A stretch of 34,517 nt of DNA from Planctomycetaceae bacterium. Lineage in GTDB: Bacteria > Planctomycetota > Planctomycetia > Planctomycetales > Planctomycetaceae. Location: positions 1-34,517 of the forward strand of contig JAQGHT010000557.1 in NCBI GenBank assembly GCA_028291565.1, in the 5' to 3' direction. A program made the position numbers and the translations under genes. Under the pieces are notes generated by a model that saw only the letters and a list, made by a program, of their open reading frames with translations, did no database searches and was not told the DNA's origin. How positions within the stretch are numbered: the stretch's first letter is position 1; every line of letters begins with the position of its first letter. Positions 18,478-27,661 of the stretch are shown in pieces.

Positions 18478-21387
18478 TTACTGCCCCGGAATCACTTGCA
18501 CGTCCGAATTTTTGATTCGCCGCAACGCCATGATCGTCGGTTTATCTCCGTGATCGTCCTTTCCGCCGAATTCTTGTGGCAAATGTGACGAAGACGAGTA
18601 ACCAGTCGCGCCAAAGCCCTGGGTCTCCAGGATGTCGCCTTGAAATCGATAGAGAAAGCAAATTGAGCGATCGGTCGGAGCATTAGGTGAAGCCATCGCG
18701 GGAGCTGGGCCCGGCCGCCCATCGGAAATGTGCCCATATTGTTCAAATTGCCGGATCTGGATAAATTTTGTCGTTTTGGTTTGCCCCAAATTCACAACGC
18801 CACGACATCTCACTTGACCATTGTTGTGGACCATGAACAGCCGGCCATCGATCGTCCAACGATCGAGAGTCGGCGGTGGCCCCAATTTCGGGTCAATCTC
18901 TTTGAGTTCATCCTGGATCCAGTTTCCTTGCAATGCAGCGAGCTCGGCATTTGTGATCGCTGCTTTTTCCATCTCGATGGGGTCGGTTGTGATCTCGTCG
19001 CCTTCCTGCATGAAATCAACCCGCGAACCGGGGATTGGCTTACACGCCGAGCGATCTGATTGAACGGCGATCACCTCCAGGCAACCAATACAATCCTTCA
19101 AGTTGTTCGATTCGTCTGGTGCGTCGGATGGTCTCCTGGACGGTCGAAAGACATTCAGAGTCTGTCCAAGCGTCAGGCCATCGTCGACTCCCAATGAGAT
19201 TTCTGTATACCCCTGCAAATCGACACTGAGAATTCTTCCCGCAAACTTAACCGGCTTTTGAACGGGCCGTGATTTGATCGCCACTTGTCCTCTACCTCTA
19301 ACAGGACCCATTATGTTTCCCACGGTGCGAGCTGAGGGATCGGATTCTGGCTCAAACTGATTTTTGGCGCTCGAATCAGGATCGTCATAAGTTGGAACCG
19401 TCGGAACTCGATAATTGTTGACCTGCGCGGGCGTCATCAGCTTCACTCGGGACGCGGCAGCATTCGACGTATCGGCTTCAGTGTCCCACTGCAGGGGGTT
19501 CTCAATGTTCAGCAAGTCCGCCACGCGTTTCTGAACAATCTGATCCTTCAGTTGCTCCCGTTGGGCCAATGACGCCCTGAGCTTCTCCATCCTGATTTCG
19601 AGTACTTTGAGTTCGTCAATTCGCTGGCGATGTTTCAGCTCAAAATGTTTTGCGGTGACTTGCTCCAATTCGTTTCGAATTCCCGGCTGTTCGGCAGGAG
19701 TCGCGGTGCGGTACTTCCGCACCAGACCCTGCTCTTCATTCGCCAATTTTGTGTCTGAAGCAGCGACAAGTGGCGTCGAGATCGCCAGTATTGCACTAAT
19801 CAGTTTGGCTTCCTCCAGCGTCACAAGAATGGTGAGATTGTCACCGTGTTTCGCGAACAAACTAAAAATCAGATTTTGTCCCTGTTGAGCGAGCCGTTCG
19901 CTGACATGACTGAGTTGTGCTCTTGTGAGCGTCACCACCTGCTTACCTGCGGGGATGGGAGGAAGAGGAACATCGGGGACATTTGAAGCAGGTGCGGGCT
20001 TCATTCTTGCAATCGCACTCGCGACCACGTCAGCGGGAAAAGCCACACTGCCGCCTCTGGAACTTGTGTCCTGACCTAATACGAGTGCTTGAACAACGCC
20101 GCTTTGGTACAAGACGCTTCCGGGCAACATGATCGTATCGAACCGAAGCTTCAAGTTCGCCTGCGACGTGCTCTTGTTGCGTTCCAATTCTTTCGAGATT
20201 AACTTGGATGAAGCAGCCTGACGGAGACCCGGGATCGCCTCACTTAAGCGGCATGTTTCGCCAACGTTCAGCGCGCTATTAGAACTGGGAAATGTGATGA
20301 ATTCTGAGTTTTCAGGAAAACTCGAAGTGATACCCCACATCGCTAAGCCAGTTTGCTCATCCAGAAACGCGTAACCCACTTCAAAAGTTTGCCCATGACG
20401 GTAGACCACGGTTGATTGGAAGGGCGGCAAAATCTGTTGGGTGAAAGCCACAGGAATCAAAAAATGTCCCTCGGCATCAATAAAGGGAACGACGATGACG
20501 TAATGGTCGCCATTCTGCAGCGTGTAGTCGAACAGCCCCATTCCAGGAGGCAACTTTTGCCCACGAATTTGTGCCATTTGCTGCTCGGTCGTCGGCTGCG
20601 GAATCCCAGGTAGCATCAAGCCCGAACAAAGTCGATTCGTAATCTCGACAACACGCTTGGCGGAGATGGCATAAGCGACGTGCGTTTCAGGAACTCCGAT
20701 CACGAAAGCCACAAATTCGCCTTGTTCGATCATCAACGGTCCAGGAACGATCGTCGGCAGTGGGCTGTTTCCCGATTCCGCCACACCCCACTGCTGCGCG
20801 TTTGTTAACTTTTGTTTATTGAATTCTGTTGTGACATCAATAACTCCCAGTTGCATCCCCGCTTTGCGTTTGACTTCGAACGGATTTAATTTTGTATCAA
20901 GTTCCAGTAACTCTGCGGCGGTCTGAAGCGGCAATGCGGTTTCCGTATTCCAGATATAGCGATAGGCACAGTGCAGGTCAGTTTCCAGTAATGCCAGGCC
21001 AGTCTCTGCATCGCGGCAGAGGGGGCGCGCTGTCAACGGCGTTGTGCCGTTGGAGGCAGGTTCGGACAGCCCTTTGACAAACACTTTCGAGACCTCACAA
21101 CCGTTTTCGTCTACCGGGAGCACCGCGATCAGATACTGATCCTGCCGGATGAACACGCCCGTCGTTGTGGCCCGTTTTTCTTTCCCGGCGTATTTGAGTT
21201 CTAACGCGACGATCGGGCTTTGCACCGTCTGCCGCACCTTCACAGCTTCCGTTGCATTTTTCGTCGGATCCAACGGTTTCACAGGCAGTGCAGGGTTTGG
21301 CAGCGCCCGATCCTCCGAGTACCCGTACTTAGCCCCACACATCAGACAGGCCAAAGCCAAAATCGCGAATCGAGTGTTTCGGAACAT
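18478..21387 (-). CDS. Large exported protein with protease-like N-terminal segments and a TIGR03067-like C-terminal domain
   Basis: ATG at 21387 preceded by gaggag SD and followed by MFRNTRFAILALACLMCGAKYGYS (signal). N-terminal IVALELKYAGKEKRATTTGVFIRQDQYLIAVLPV resembles a trypsin-like fold. C-terminal LQGNWIQDELKEIDPKLGPPPTLDRWTIDGRLFMVHNNGQVRCRG resembles the planctomycete TIGR03067 domain. Confidence 0.65.
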   Translation of the reverse strand: MFRNTRFAILALACLMCGAKYGYSEDRALPNPALPVKPLDPTKNATEAVKVRQTVQSPIVALELKYAGKEKRATTTGVFIRQDQYLIAVLPVDENGCEVSKVFVKGLSEPASNGTTPLTARPLCRDAETGLALLETDLHCAYRYIWNTETALPLQTAAELLELDTKLNPFEVKRKAGMQLGVIDVTTEFNKQKLTNAQQWGVAESGNSPLPTIVPGPLMIEQGEFVAFVIGVPETHVAYAISAKRVVEITNRLCSGLMLPGIPQPTTEQQMAQIRGQKLPPGMGLFDYTLQNGDHYVIVVPFIDAEGHFLIPVAFTQQILPPFQSTVVYRHGQTFEVGYAFLDEQTGLAMWGITSSFPENSEFITFPSSNSALNVGETCRLSEAIPGLRQAASSKLISKELERNKSTSQANLKLRFDTIMLPGSVLYQSGVVQALVLGQDTSSRGGSVAFPADVVASAIARMKPAPASNVPDVPLPPIPAGKQVVTLTRAQLSHVSERLAQQGQNLIFSLFAKHGDNLTILVTLEEAKLISAILAISTPLVAASDTKLANEEQGLVRKYRTATPAEQPGIRNELEQVTAKHFELKHRQRIDELKVLEIRMEKLRASLAQREQLKDQIVQKRVADLLNIENPLQWDTEADTSNAAASRVKLMTPAQVNNYRVPTVPTYDDPDSSAKNQFEPESDPSARTVGNIMGPVRGRGQVAIKSRPVQKPVKFAGRILSVDLQGYTEISLGVDDGLTLGQTLNVFRPSRRPSDAPDESNNLKDCIGCLEVIAVQSDRSACKPIPGSRVDFMQEGDEITTDPIEMEKAAITNAELAALQGNWIQDELKEIDPKLGPPPTLDRWTIDGRLFMVHNNGQVRCRGVVNLGQTKTTKFIQIRQFEQYGHISDGRPGPAPAMASPNAPTDRSICFLYRFQGDILETQGFGATGYSSSSHLPQEFGGKDDHGDKPTIMALRRIKNSDVQVIPGQ

Positions 21388-21567
21388 CAGAAGACTCCTC
21401 AGAATCATGTCACTTGGTCGCTGTGTTATTCTCGTTGCCAGGACGCAACACGAAGGCGATGGCACCGAATATTTATTGTTGTTCATTGATCCCCCCATCC
21501 AATGGGTGGAAAGTGCGAGGGTTCACGATCAGTCCCGTGACTCTCGAATTTCACAGATCGGGCAATT

Positions 21568-21601
21568 GAAATCTGAAATCTGAAATATCTCAAATCTCAA
21601 A
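21568..21601. repeat. Short AT-rich heptamer-like repeat
   Basis: gaaatctgaaatctgaaatatctcaaatctcaaa shows a ~7-bp period immediately at the kinase stop codon. Confidence 0.5.
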
Positions 21602-23030
21602 TGCCATTTGCCTTAAGTTCCTGTTCTAGATGATCAATTCCCAACCTCAATTCCAGCACGTCAGGAGTCAATCGATCTTCCCACGCCCCGTTGGTGCCAG
21701 AATCTGATCCAGAGACTGGCGTTTGCACTGGCCCCTCTGGAGTCGTCGCGGGGAATGCATCAGTCTGAGTCACCACACTGGCCTGCGAGACCTCTTGAGC
21801 TGGTTGCCAGCAAATCCAAGTCGCAATACTCAGCATCGATGCAATCGGAACTGCGATCCAGATCCACCACCGGCCACGCAATCGAAACCGGTGCTGTGGC
21901 ACGGATTTCGGGAGCGGAACCATCGTTGGTTGTTGGACATGGGCCAGGCAGCCACTCAAAATCTCTGCTAAATGTTTCGCCGAGCCAATACGTTCGGCCG
22001 CGTGCTTGTTGAGCAATGCGGCGATGACGGCCCATAACCAGACGGGAACAGACGGATTGATCTCGCGCAAGGGACGCGGTTCGCTCTCGCAGATCCGCCG
22101 CAAAATCGCCAACGTGCTTTCAGCCCGAAATGGGGGATGTCCTGTACACATCGCATACAGCACACTTCCAAGACTGAACAAGTCGGAACGATGATCGACC
22201 GGTTCGCCTTTTGCCTGTTCGGGCGACATGTATTGTGGCGTCCCCGCGATGACTCCGCTGCGCGTCACACTGGCGTCATCAACCGCCCGTGCCAGGCTGA
22301 AGTCGGTCAGCAGCACTCGGTCGACATTCTTTTCCAGAAGGATATTCGCCGGCTTGATGTCACGATGAACCAGTCCTTGAGCGTGCGCGGCGGCCAATCC
22401 TTCCGCGACCTGAAAACCGATTCGCAAGATTTCTGTGATCTCCAGCGGTCCCACCCGGTCGAGTCGCTGCTGTAACGATTCCCCCGCCACAAACGGCATC
22501 ACCAGATATGGCAGGCGATGGGTCGCATTGACGGAATGAATTGCCACAACGTGTTGATGGACGACCGCTGCCGCAGCTTGTCCCTCGCGAGCGAATCTTT
22601 TTCGCGCTGCGCCGCTGCTGGCCCATTGTGGTGCCAGGACTTTGATCGCGACATACCGATTCAAATCGTGATCATAGCCCTTCAGGACGACCCCCATGCC
22701 CCCACGGCCAATGATCTCAAGAACCTCGTATTCTCCCAAACGTCCCAACATGGCGGGATTATCAGACGGGTCCAGAAAATCTAAGGACACGGTATCGACA
22801 GCGTCCGGGCCCGCTAACTTGGAAGTCACCTCTTCGGTCAAACCACTCAGGAATTCTCGAGTTTGATGCCACCAGGTTTCGTCGGCCGCGAGACCTTCCA
22901 ATTGCTGGCGGCACCGGGGGCAGACGTCGAGATGCCGAGCGAGCTCTGCCTGTTCAGAGTCACTGAGACCATCGTCAATCAAGCGTTGCAGTCGTGCGGC
23001 ATCGCAGCGGAGTTTGGAAGCAAACATCAC
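21597..23030 (-). CDS. Ser/Thr protein kinase with N-terminal zinc-finger (anti-sigma-like) segment and C-terminal TM helix
   Basis: IGRGGMGVVLKGYDHDLNRYVAIKVL, HRDIKPANILL, GTPQYMSPEQAKGEPVDHRSDLFSLGSVLYAMCTGHPPF. N-terminal HLDVCPRCRQQLEGL (H-x3-C-x2-C). TM segment WWIWIAVPIASMLSIATWICW. Confidence 0.93.
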   Translation of the reverse strand: MMFASKLRCDAARLQRLIDDGLSDSEQAELARHLDVCPRCRQQLEGLAADETWWHQTREFLSGLTEEVTSKLAGPDAVDTVSLDFLDPSDNPAMLGRLGEYEVLEIIGRGGMGVVLKGYDHDLNRYVAIKVLAPQWASSGAARKRFAREGQAAAAVVHQHVVAIHSVNATHRLPYLVMPFVAGESLQQRLDRVGPLEITEILRIGFQVAEGLAAAHAQGLVHRDIKPANILLEKNVDRVLLTDFSLARAVDDASVTRSGVIAGTPQYMSPEQAKGEPVDHRSDLFSLGSVLYAMCTGHPPFRAESTLAILRRICESEPRPLREINPSVPVWLWAVIAALLNKHAAERIGSAKHLAEILSGCLAHVQQPTMVPLPKSVPQHRFRLRGRWWIWIAVPIASMLSIATWICWQPAQEVSQASVVTQTDAFPATTPEGPVQTPVSGSDSGTNGAWEDRLTPDVLELRLGIDHLEQELKANGI

Positions 23031-23136
23031 AAAGTACTCAAAGGATCGAAGTCGAGAAATAACACTGCACTGTGAATCAAACGGGTCAGAACCCGCGCAT
23101 CAATTACCGTTGTGACTAGTGACAAGTATTCATCAG

Positions 23137-23279
23137 CCCCGGAGGGCGACGCCGTGAAGGATTTTGGTGGCTGAATTCGTGAGAATTTGGGCCGATCGAC
23201 GTGTTTCGCCCGAAATCTCACGATTTCAGCTACGCGGAATGCGCCACAATAAAATCCTTCACGGCGTAACCCTCCCGGG
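23137..23279. repeat. 143-bp imperfect inverted repeat between sigma factor and kinase genes
   Basis: Outer arm gacgccgtgaaggatttt vs RC ttacgccgtgaaggatttt. Inner arm tgaattcgtgagaatttgggc vs RC tgaaatcgtgagatttcgggc. Confidence 0.8.
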
Positions 23280-23366
23280 TGGGTGAGTTCAGAAACTTAT
23301 TAATTCTCCAGTCCAAAGCGACGGAGCCCCTTCTTCTGCGAATGGCTCAGGAGGCCACGTGTTATG

Positions 23367-23963
23367 CTAAATCACCTGCGAAACCTCCTGCACTTTCTTT
23401 CGCAAACGCGACATGATGCGGCTGCGTGAAACATAAATCACACCGGCTGCAACACCCAATTGATCTGCGACTGTCGCGACATCTTGTCCTTCCACAGTGG
23501 TTCGCCAAAAGGCCTGCCATGTCGCTTCACGAAATTCGTTTCGAATCTGTAACGCGGCCCACTGGAACATTTGACGCTGCTGTTCCTGGTCAAAAGTCGC
23601 CGACTCGGCATCGTCCGCTGGAATGGCTTCCAGGAACTGACGGAAGTCCGAATCGCCGAACGCCTGAGGCCGGCGTTTCTGGCGGATCAACATGTTCACC
23701 GTCACATTTCGCGTCACCCGATTCAGCCAACCTCGAAACGAACCGCGGCCCGGGTCGGGCTGCCAGGTCTCGATGGCCTTTGCCACCGCCATCAAAACCT
23801 CTTGCGTCACCTCATGGGCATCGGCATCCTGGATGCCACGGCGGCGAGCCAGACGGTAGATCAGGGGTTGGTAAATCTCCAGAAACTCGTGCCACGCCCG
23901 CTCCTGTTGCGGCTCGCGCAACCGCAGGAGCAGGCTCGGTCGTGTTTCCGGAGCAGAATTCAT
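23367..23963 (-). CDS. ECF RNA polymerase sigma factor
   Basis: From ATG 23963: MNSAPETRPSLLLRLREPQQERAWHEFLEIYQPLIYRLARRRGIQDADAHEVTQEVLMAVAKAI...FRGWLNRVTRNVTVNMLI...ATWQAFWRTTVEGQDVATVADQLGVAAGVIYVSRSRIMSRLRKKV: sigma-70 region 2 and 4 pattern. Confidence 0.92.
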   Translation of the reverse strand: MNSAPETRPSLLLRLREPQQERAWHEFLEIYQPLIYRLARRRGIQDADAHEVTQEVLMAVAKAIETWQPDPGRGSFRGWLNRVTRNVTVNMLIRQKRRPQAFGDSDFRQFLEAIPADDAESATFDQEQQRQMFQWAALQIRNEFREATWQAFWRTTVEGQDVATVADQLGVAAGVIYVSRSRIMSRLRKKVQEVSQVI

Positions 23964-24522
23964 GCATTGATCTCCGAATCGACGCTGGAAAAGGCCGAAG
24001 AGGTCCAGATAAGTTGAAATCAAAACAGAAGTGATGCGACTCTTATACTTCGTGTGGATAAAAATGTCACAGGATGGCGAGGTCACAGTCCGAACAGGGA
24101 TTACGTATCGCAAATTCGTCAGGCGAATTACCAAACTCCAGATCGGACATCGGGAAAACGCAGTCGTCAATTGCGATTCCGTTCCGAATGTCTCTGGCAA
24201 ACGTCTGCAAGTATCTCAATCGACGTAGTCTTTTTCTTGCACGGAATCTGAAAAAAACTCGCCCAATTGTCGTTACAGCTTACCAAGCAAGAAGTTGCAA
24301 CTTCAGGCGGCATGCCCTGTTGGCAGTGAGACGATAAACGCAGAGTCTGTGGCCCGAGCTCGACTTGCGCCAGGGTTAACGCCACAGCCGAAGTGAACAT
24401 GTCGCTACCTGGATCTGGAAACTTGCTCGCCCATCCGCTATCGTTTCTGGCACCTCGCATTTTCCGTACGGACCTCATTCGGTCTGGCACTTCAATTCTG
24501 GGCTTTCCCGGAGACTCTGTTC

Positions 24523-25386
24523 ATGGCATTTGATCGTTCACTAGCTCAAGACCTGGTTCAGGCTTCCTTTTATTCTTATGACTTTGACTTGGCCCATTTC
24601 GCTGGTCCAGTCACGGTTTTGGAAGACATTCACGAACCTGGCTTTGCTCCGACATCCAACGCCAGCTTGCTCGAATTTCCAGACAAACGCGTCCTGGCGT
24701 TTCAGGGAACGATCACAGAATTCCGGCACGGGAAATTTGATTCGGAATTGCTCTCACTGATTGACTGGGCACAGAATTTCAAGGCCTTACGCAGGCCATC
24801 CGCGTTGGTGCCGGGTGAAGTCCACGATGGCTTTCTCAACCAACTCCTCTTGATTTGGGATCAAATTGTCGCGGCCTTGAATGCGGTCGGCAAAAACAAA
24901 CCTCTGTTTATTACGGGGCACAGTCAGGGTGGAGCAATCGCTGCGATTGCGACGAAGGCGCTCGAATTGAAGATGATCGATGTCCGTGCGACCTACACGT
25001 TTGCGGCACCGCGCGCGGGCGACGGGACATTTCGCGATTCGGTTCAGACACCCGTATATCGCCTGGAATTCGGCGATGACATTGTGCCGCACGTCCCATT
25101 GCAGTTGATCGTCAAAGAGTTTCTGGCCGAACAACATGGATTCTTAGGGGGAATCGCCCAGGACTTGCTGGGCAAATTGCTCGACAACTTCAAGGAGGAC
25201 GACGGGTACGAAGCCGTCGGAAATTTGATTTACCGGCGGCCTGATGGGCCGCTTCAAATGGGCTTGTCTGCGGCAGACGAGACGAGCTTGGCATTGGAAC
25301 GAATCAAGCTCCTGGCCAAAGGCAAATCGAACCTCGCCGAGCACCATCATTTAAGTAATTATCTGAACATGATCACAGAGGACTAG
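24523..25386 (+). CDS. Class 3 lipase family protein
   Basis: Nucleophile elbow FITGHSQGGAIAAIATKALEL (GHSQGG at 24916-24933), AFQGTITEF oxyanion-like region, YTFAAPRAGD and FGDDIVPHVP typical of Lipase_3. Confidence 0.85.
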   Translation: MAFDRSLAQDLVQASFYSYDFDLAHFAGPVTVLEDIHEPGFAPTSNASLLEFPDKRVLAFQGTITEFRHGKFDSELLSLIDWAQNFKALRRPSALVPGEVHDGFLNQLLLIWDQIVAALNAVGKNKPLFITGHSQGGAIAAIATKALELKMIDVRATYTFAAPRAGDGTFRDSVQTPVYRLEFGDDIVPHVPLQLIVKEFLAEQHGFLGGIAQDLLGKLLDNFKEDDGYEAVGNLIYRRPDGPLQMGLSAADETSLALERIKLLAKGKSNLAEHHHLSNYLNMITED

Positions 25387-25655
25387 CTCGACCGGATTCG
25401 GCGGCTTTGTCGATTACTGTTTTGACGAGATGGAAAGACTGGGATGCGCAAACTCAAGTGCTGGAATTATACAACTGAAATGAGTTCGCCACTCCTGAGA
25501 TCAAAGCAGAAATTATCGAATATCTGACGCTCTTTGCGGAACAGAATGCGGATGTTTCCATTCCGAGTCAACATGCCCTGAAGAGTGCTCGACAAGCGGT
25601 GGCGAGTCTCAAGCGGCTACGCCGTTTGGATCCAAATGCCTTTGATGAACCTTGA
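25386..25655 (+). pseudogene. Possible C-terminal gene remnant with in-frame stop
   Basis: Frame reads ARPDSAALSITVLTRWKDWDAQTQVLELYN*NEFATPEIKAEIIEYLTLFAEQNADVSIPSQHALKSARQAVASLKRLRRLDPNAFDEP*. Protein-like composition but no start codon and one internal TGA at 25476. Confidence 0.45.
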
Positions 25656-26019
25656 TTCGTGAGCGACGAACAATTTGCTCCTCAGCATTTGTCTCCATCA
25701 TTCTTCCATGATCATCCTGCCTTTTCCCCTCCATGATCCTGCCACACCTCGTGACAGATGAATTACGAAGGGGAGCGCGAGCCCCCCAGTTCGGAGTTTT
25801 CAGAGAATTTGGAACCGAACGCGATCGCGTGTCGATAACGAGCGCCAGACCCAACCGTGACAAATGCCTCTGAGAAGATTTACGCCCCCTCCCAGTCAGG
25901 TTATGATCGAGGGTTCCTGAAGCGTATTCACTTCGACCGCATTAACCGAACGGGTTCGGGAGGATGAAGCACTTGAGGAGCGGGAAATTCAGGACTTACT
26001 CCACAATGGAGATCGCGGT

Positions 26020-27393
26020 ATGCAGTCAAAAAATGCAGGGTCTGCTCCCAATCGACTCGGGTGTTCGGGGTTTCGCGCGCTGACGTCGCGACGGCAGGCG
26101 ATTCAGGCAGGTGTGTGCGGCGCTCTGGGACTCTCGTTGGGTGATTTGTTTCGGTTGCAGGCCCGAGCAGCTGAAACTGTCGCCGCGGGGGCGACTCCCA
26201 AAGCACTGAGCGTCATACAACTCCATTTGCCCGGCGGCTTTCCGCAACAGGAATCCTTCGATCCGAAACCCGAAGCGCCCGTCGAATATCGGGGCTCGTT
26301 TGGCGTCGCGAAAACGAAAACCGGTGAAGTTTTCAGTGAGAATCTTCCCAAGACTGCTGCAATTGCCGATCGCGTCACCGTCGTTCGCAGCGTTGTCGGG
26401 CGGATCCCCGATCATCAACAGGCTACTTACCATCTTTTCACGGGCTATACCCCGACGACGGTGATCGATTACCCTCAGATGGGATCGATCATCTCCCACG
26501 AGCTTGGACCGCGTGGCATTTTGCCGCCCTATGTCGCGATACCAACCAATAATTCATTTGCTGGCGGTACCGGATTTCTGCCAAGTACATTTGGTTCATT
26601 TGATCTCAACGCCGATCCCGGACAGAGGAATTTCAAGGTCCGCGATTTTTCGATTCCGGAAAGCGTGTCGACCGAACGCTTCGGACGCCGTAAATCGGCT
26701 CGCGAAATCGTCGAAAAACGATTGAGGACGCTGGAAGCCGATCCGGCGATGCTCGATACCATGGATGATTTCTATCGTCGAGCTTACACCCTGCTGACTT
26801 CGCCTTCCGCTCAGCAGGCGTTTTCGCTGGATTCCGAATCGGAATCGACGTTCGCATTGTATGGCCGAGATGTCAAAGGCCAGGACAATCAACTGGCGGG
26901 ACTGGCAGGCCGGTTGATGCTGGCGCGCAGGCTGGTCGAATCTGGCGCGCGATTTGTGACCGTGACTTACGGCGCGTGGGATTGTCATGTCAACGTAAAA
27001 AAAACGTGCGCTGATCAGATGCCGGCTCTCGACCAGGCGATCTCGGGGTTGGTCACAGATCTCGCCGATCGAGGGTTGCTGGACACGACGCTGTTAATGG
27101 TGACTTCGGAATTTGGCCGCACGCCACTCGTCAATACCACCAGCGGGCGTGACCATTGGGCTCGAGTCTATTCGATGTTACTGGCGGGCGGCGGATTGGC
27201 CCGAGGCCTGATGTATGGCGCCAGCGACGCAACAGCCGCGGAGCCTGCCCGTGACGCCGTTCCATTGGAAGACATTTTGTATACGATCTACCATCAGCTC
27301 GGAATCAACGCGGACAAGGAACTGGTTGCATTCGGCACGCGTCCCATTGAGATCATCAACGGTGGAAAACTCGTGAAGGGATTGCTGGCTTAA
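26020..27393 (+). CDS. DUF1501 domain-containing protein (Tat-exported)
   Basis: [32 protein letters not shown] leader, [90 protein letters not shown]. Confidence 0.93.
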   Translation: MQSKNAGSAPNRLGCSGFRALTSRRQAIQAGVCGALGLSLGDLFRLQARAAETVAAGATPKALSVIQLHLPGGFPQQESFDPKPEAPVEYRGSFGVAKTKTGEVFSENLPKTAAIADRVTVVRSVVGRIPDHQQATYHLFTGYTPTTVIDYPQMGSIISHELGPRGILPPYVAIPTNNSFAGGTGFLPSTFGSFDLNADPGQRNFKVRDFSIPESVSTERFGRRKSAREIVEKRLRTLEADPAMLDTMDDFYRRAYTLLTSPSAQQAFSLDSESESTFALYGRDVKGQDNQLAGLAGRLMLARRLVESGARFVTVTYGAWDCHVNVKKTCADQMPALDQAISGLVTDLADRGLLDTTLLMVTSEFGRTPLVNTTSGRDHWARVYSMLLAGGGLARGLMYGASDATAAEPARDAVPLEDILYTIYHQLGINADKELVAFGTRPIEIINGGKLVKGLLA

Positions 27394-27542
27394 GTTTTTG
27401 CAGCATCGTCGAATGATGATGACTGCAGGCCGATCATTCAAATTGCTCGCCTTGGACAGGAATTGCAGAACGAGAGAAACGATTCTCCGATCCCCCAATC
27501 AGGAATGCAGCAACTTATCTGCTTTTCGGTCTGAATTTGCGC

Positions 27543-27652
27543 TGATTAGCGGAGATTAGTGTTCCCAATTTGCATCGTCTCTTCCTGCAGTCGGCTACCC
27601 ACCGTTTGAGAATTCAGAATTTGGAATGTTGAACACTAAGCTCCGCTAATCG
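27543..27652. repeat. 110-bp intergenic element with 22-bp terminal inverted repeats
   Basis: 27543-27564 tgattagcggagattagtgttc vs RC of 27631-27652 cgattagcggagcttagtgttc, 20/22. Confidence 0.75.
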
Positions 27653-27661
27653 GGGAAATTC

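Noticed and set aside
24291-24304. Perfect 14-bp palindrome gaagttgcaacttc upstream of the lipase
   Set aside because: Could be an operator, but a single short palindrome has no independent support here.
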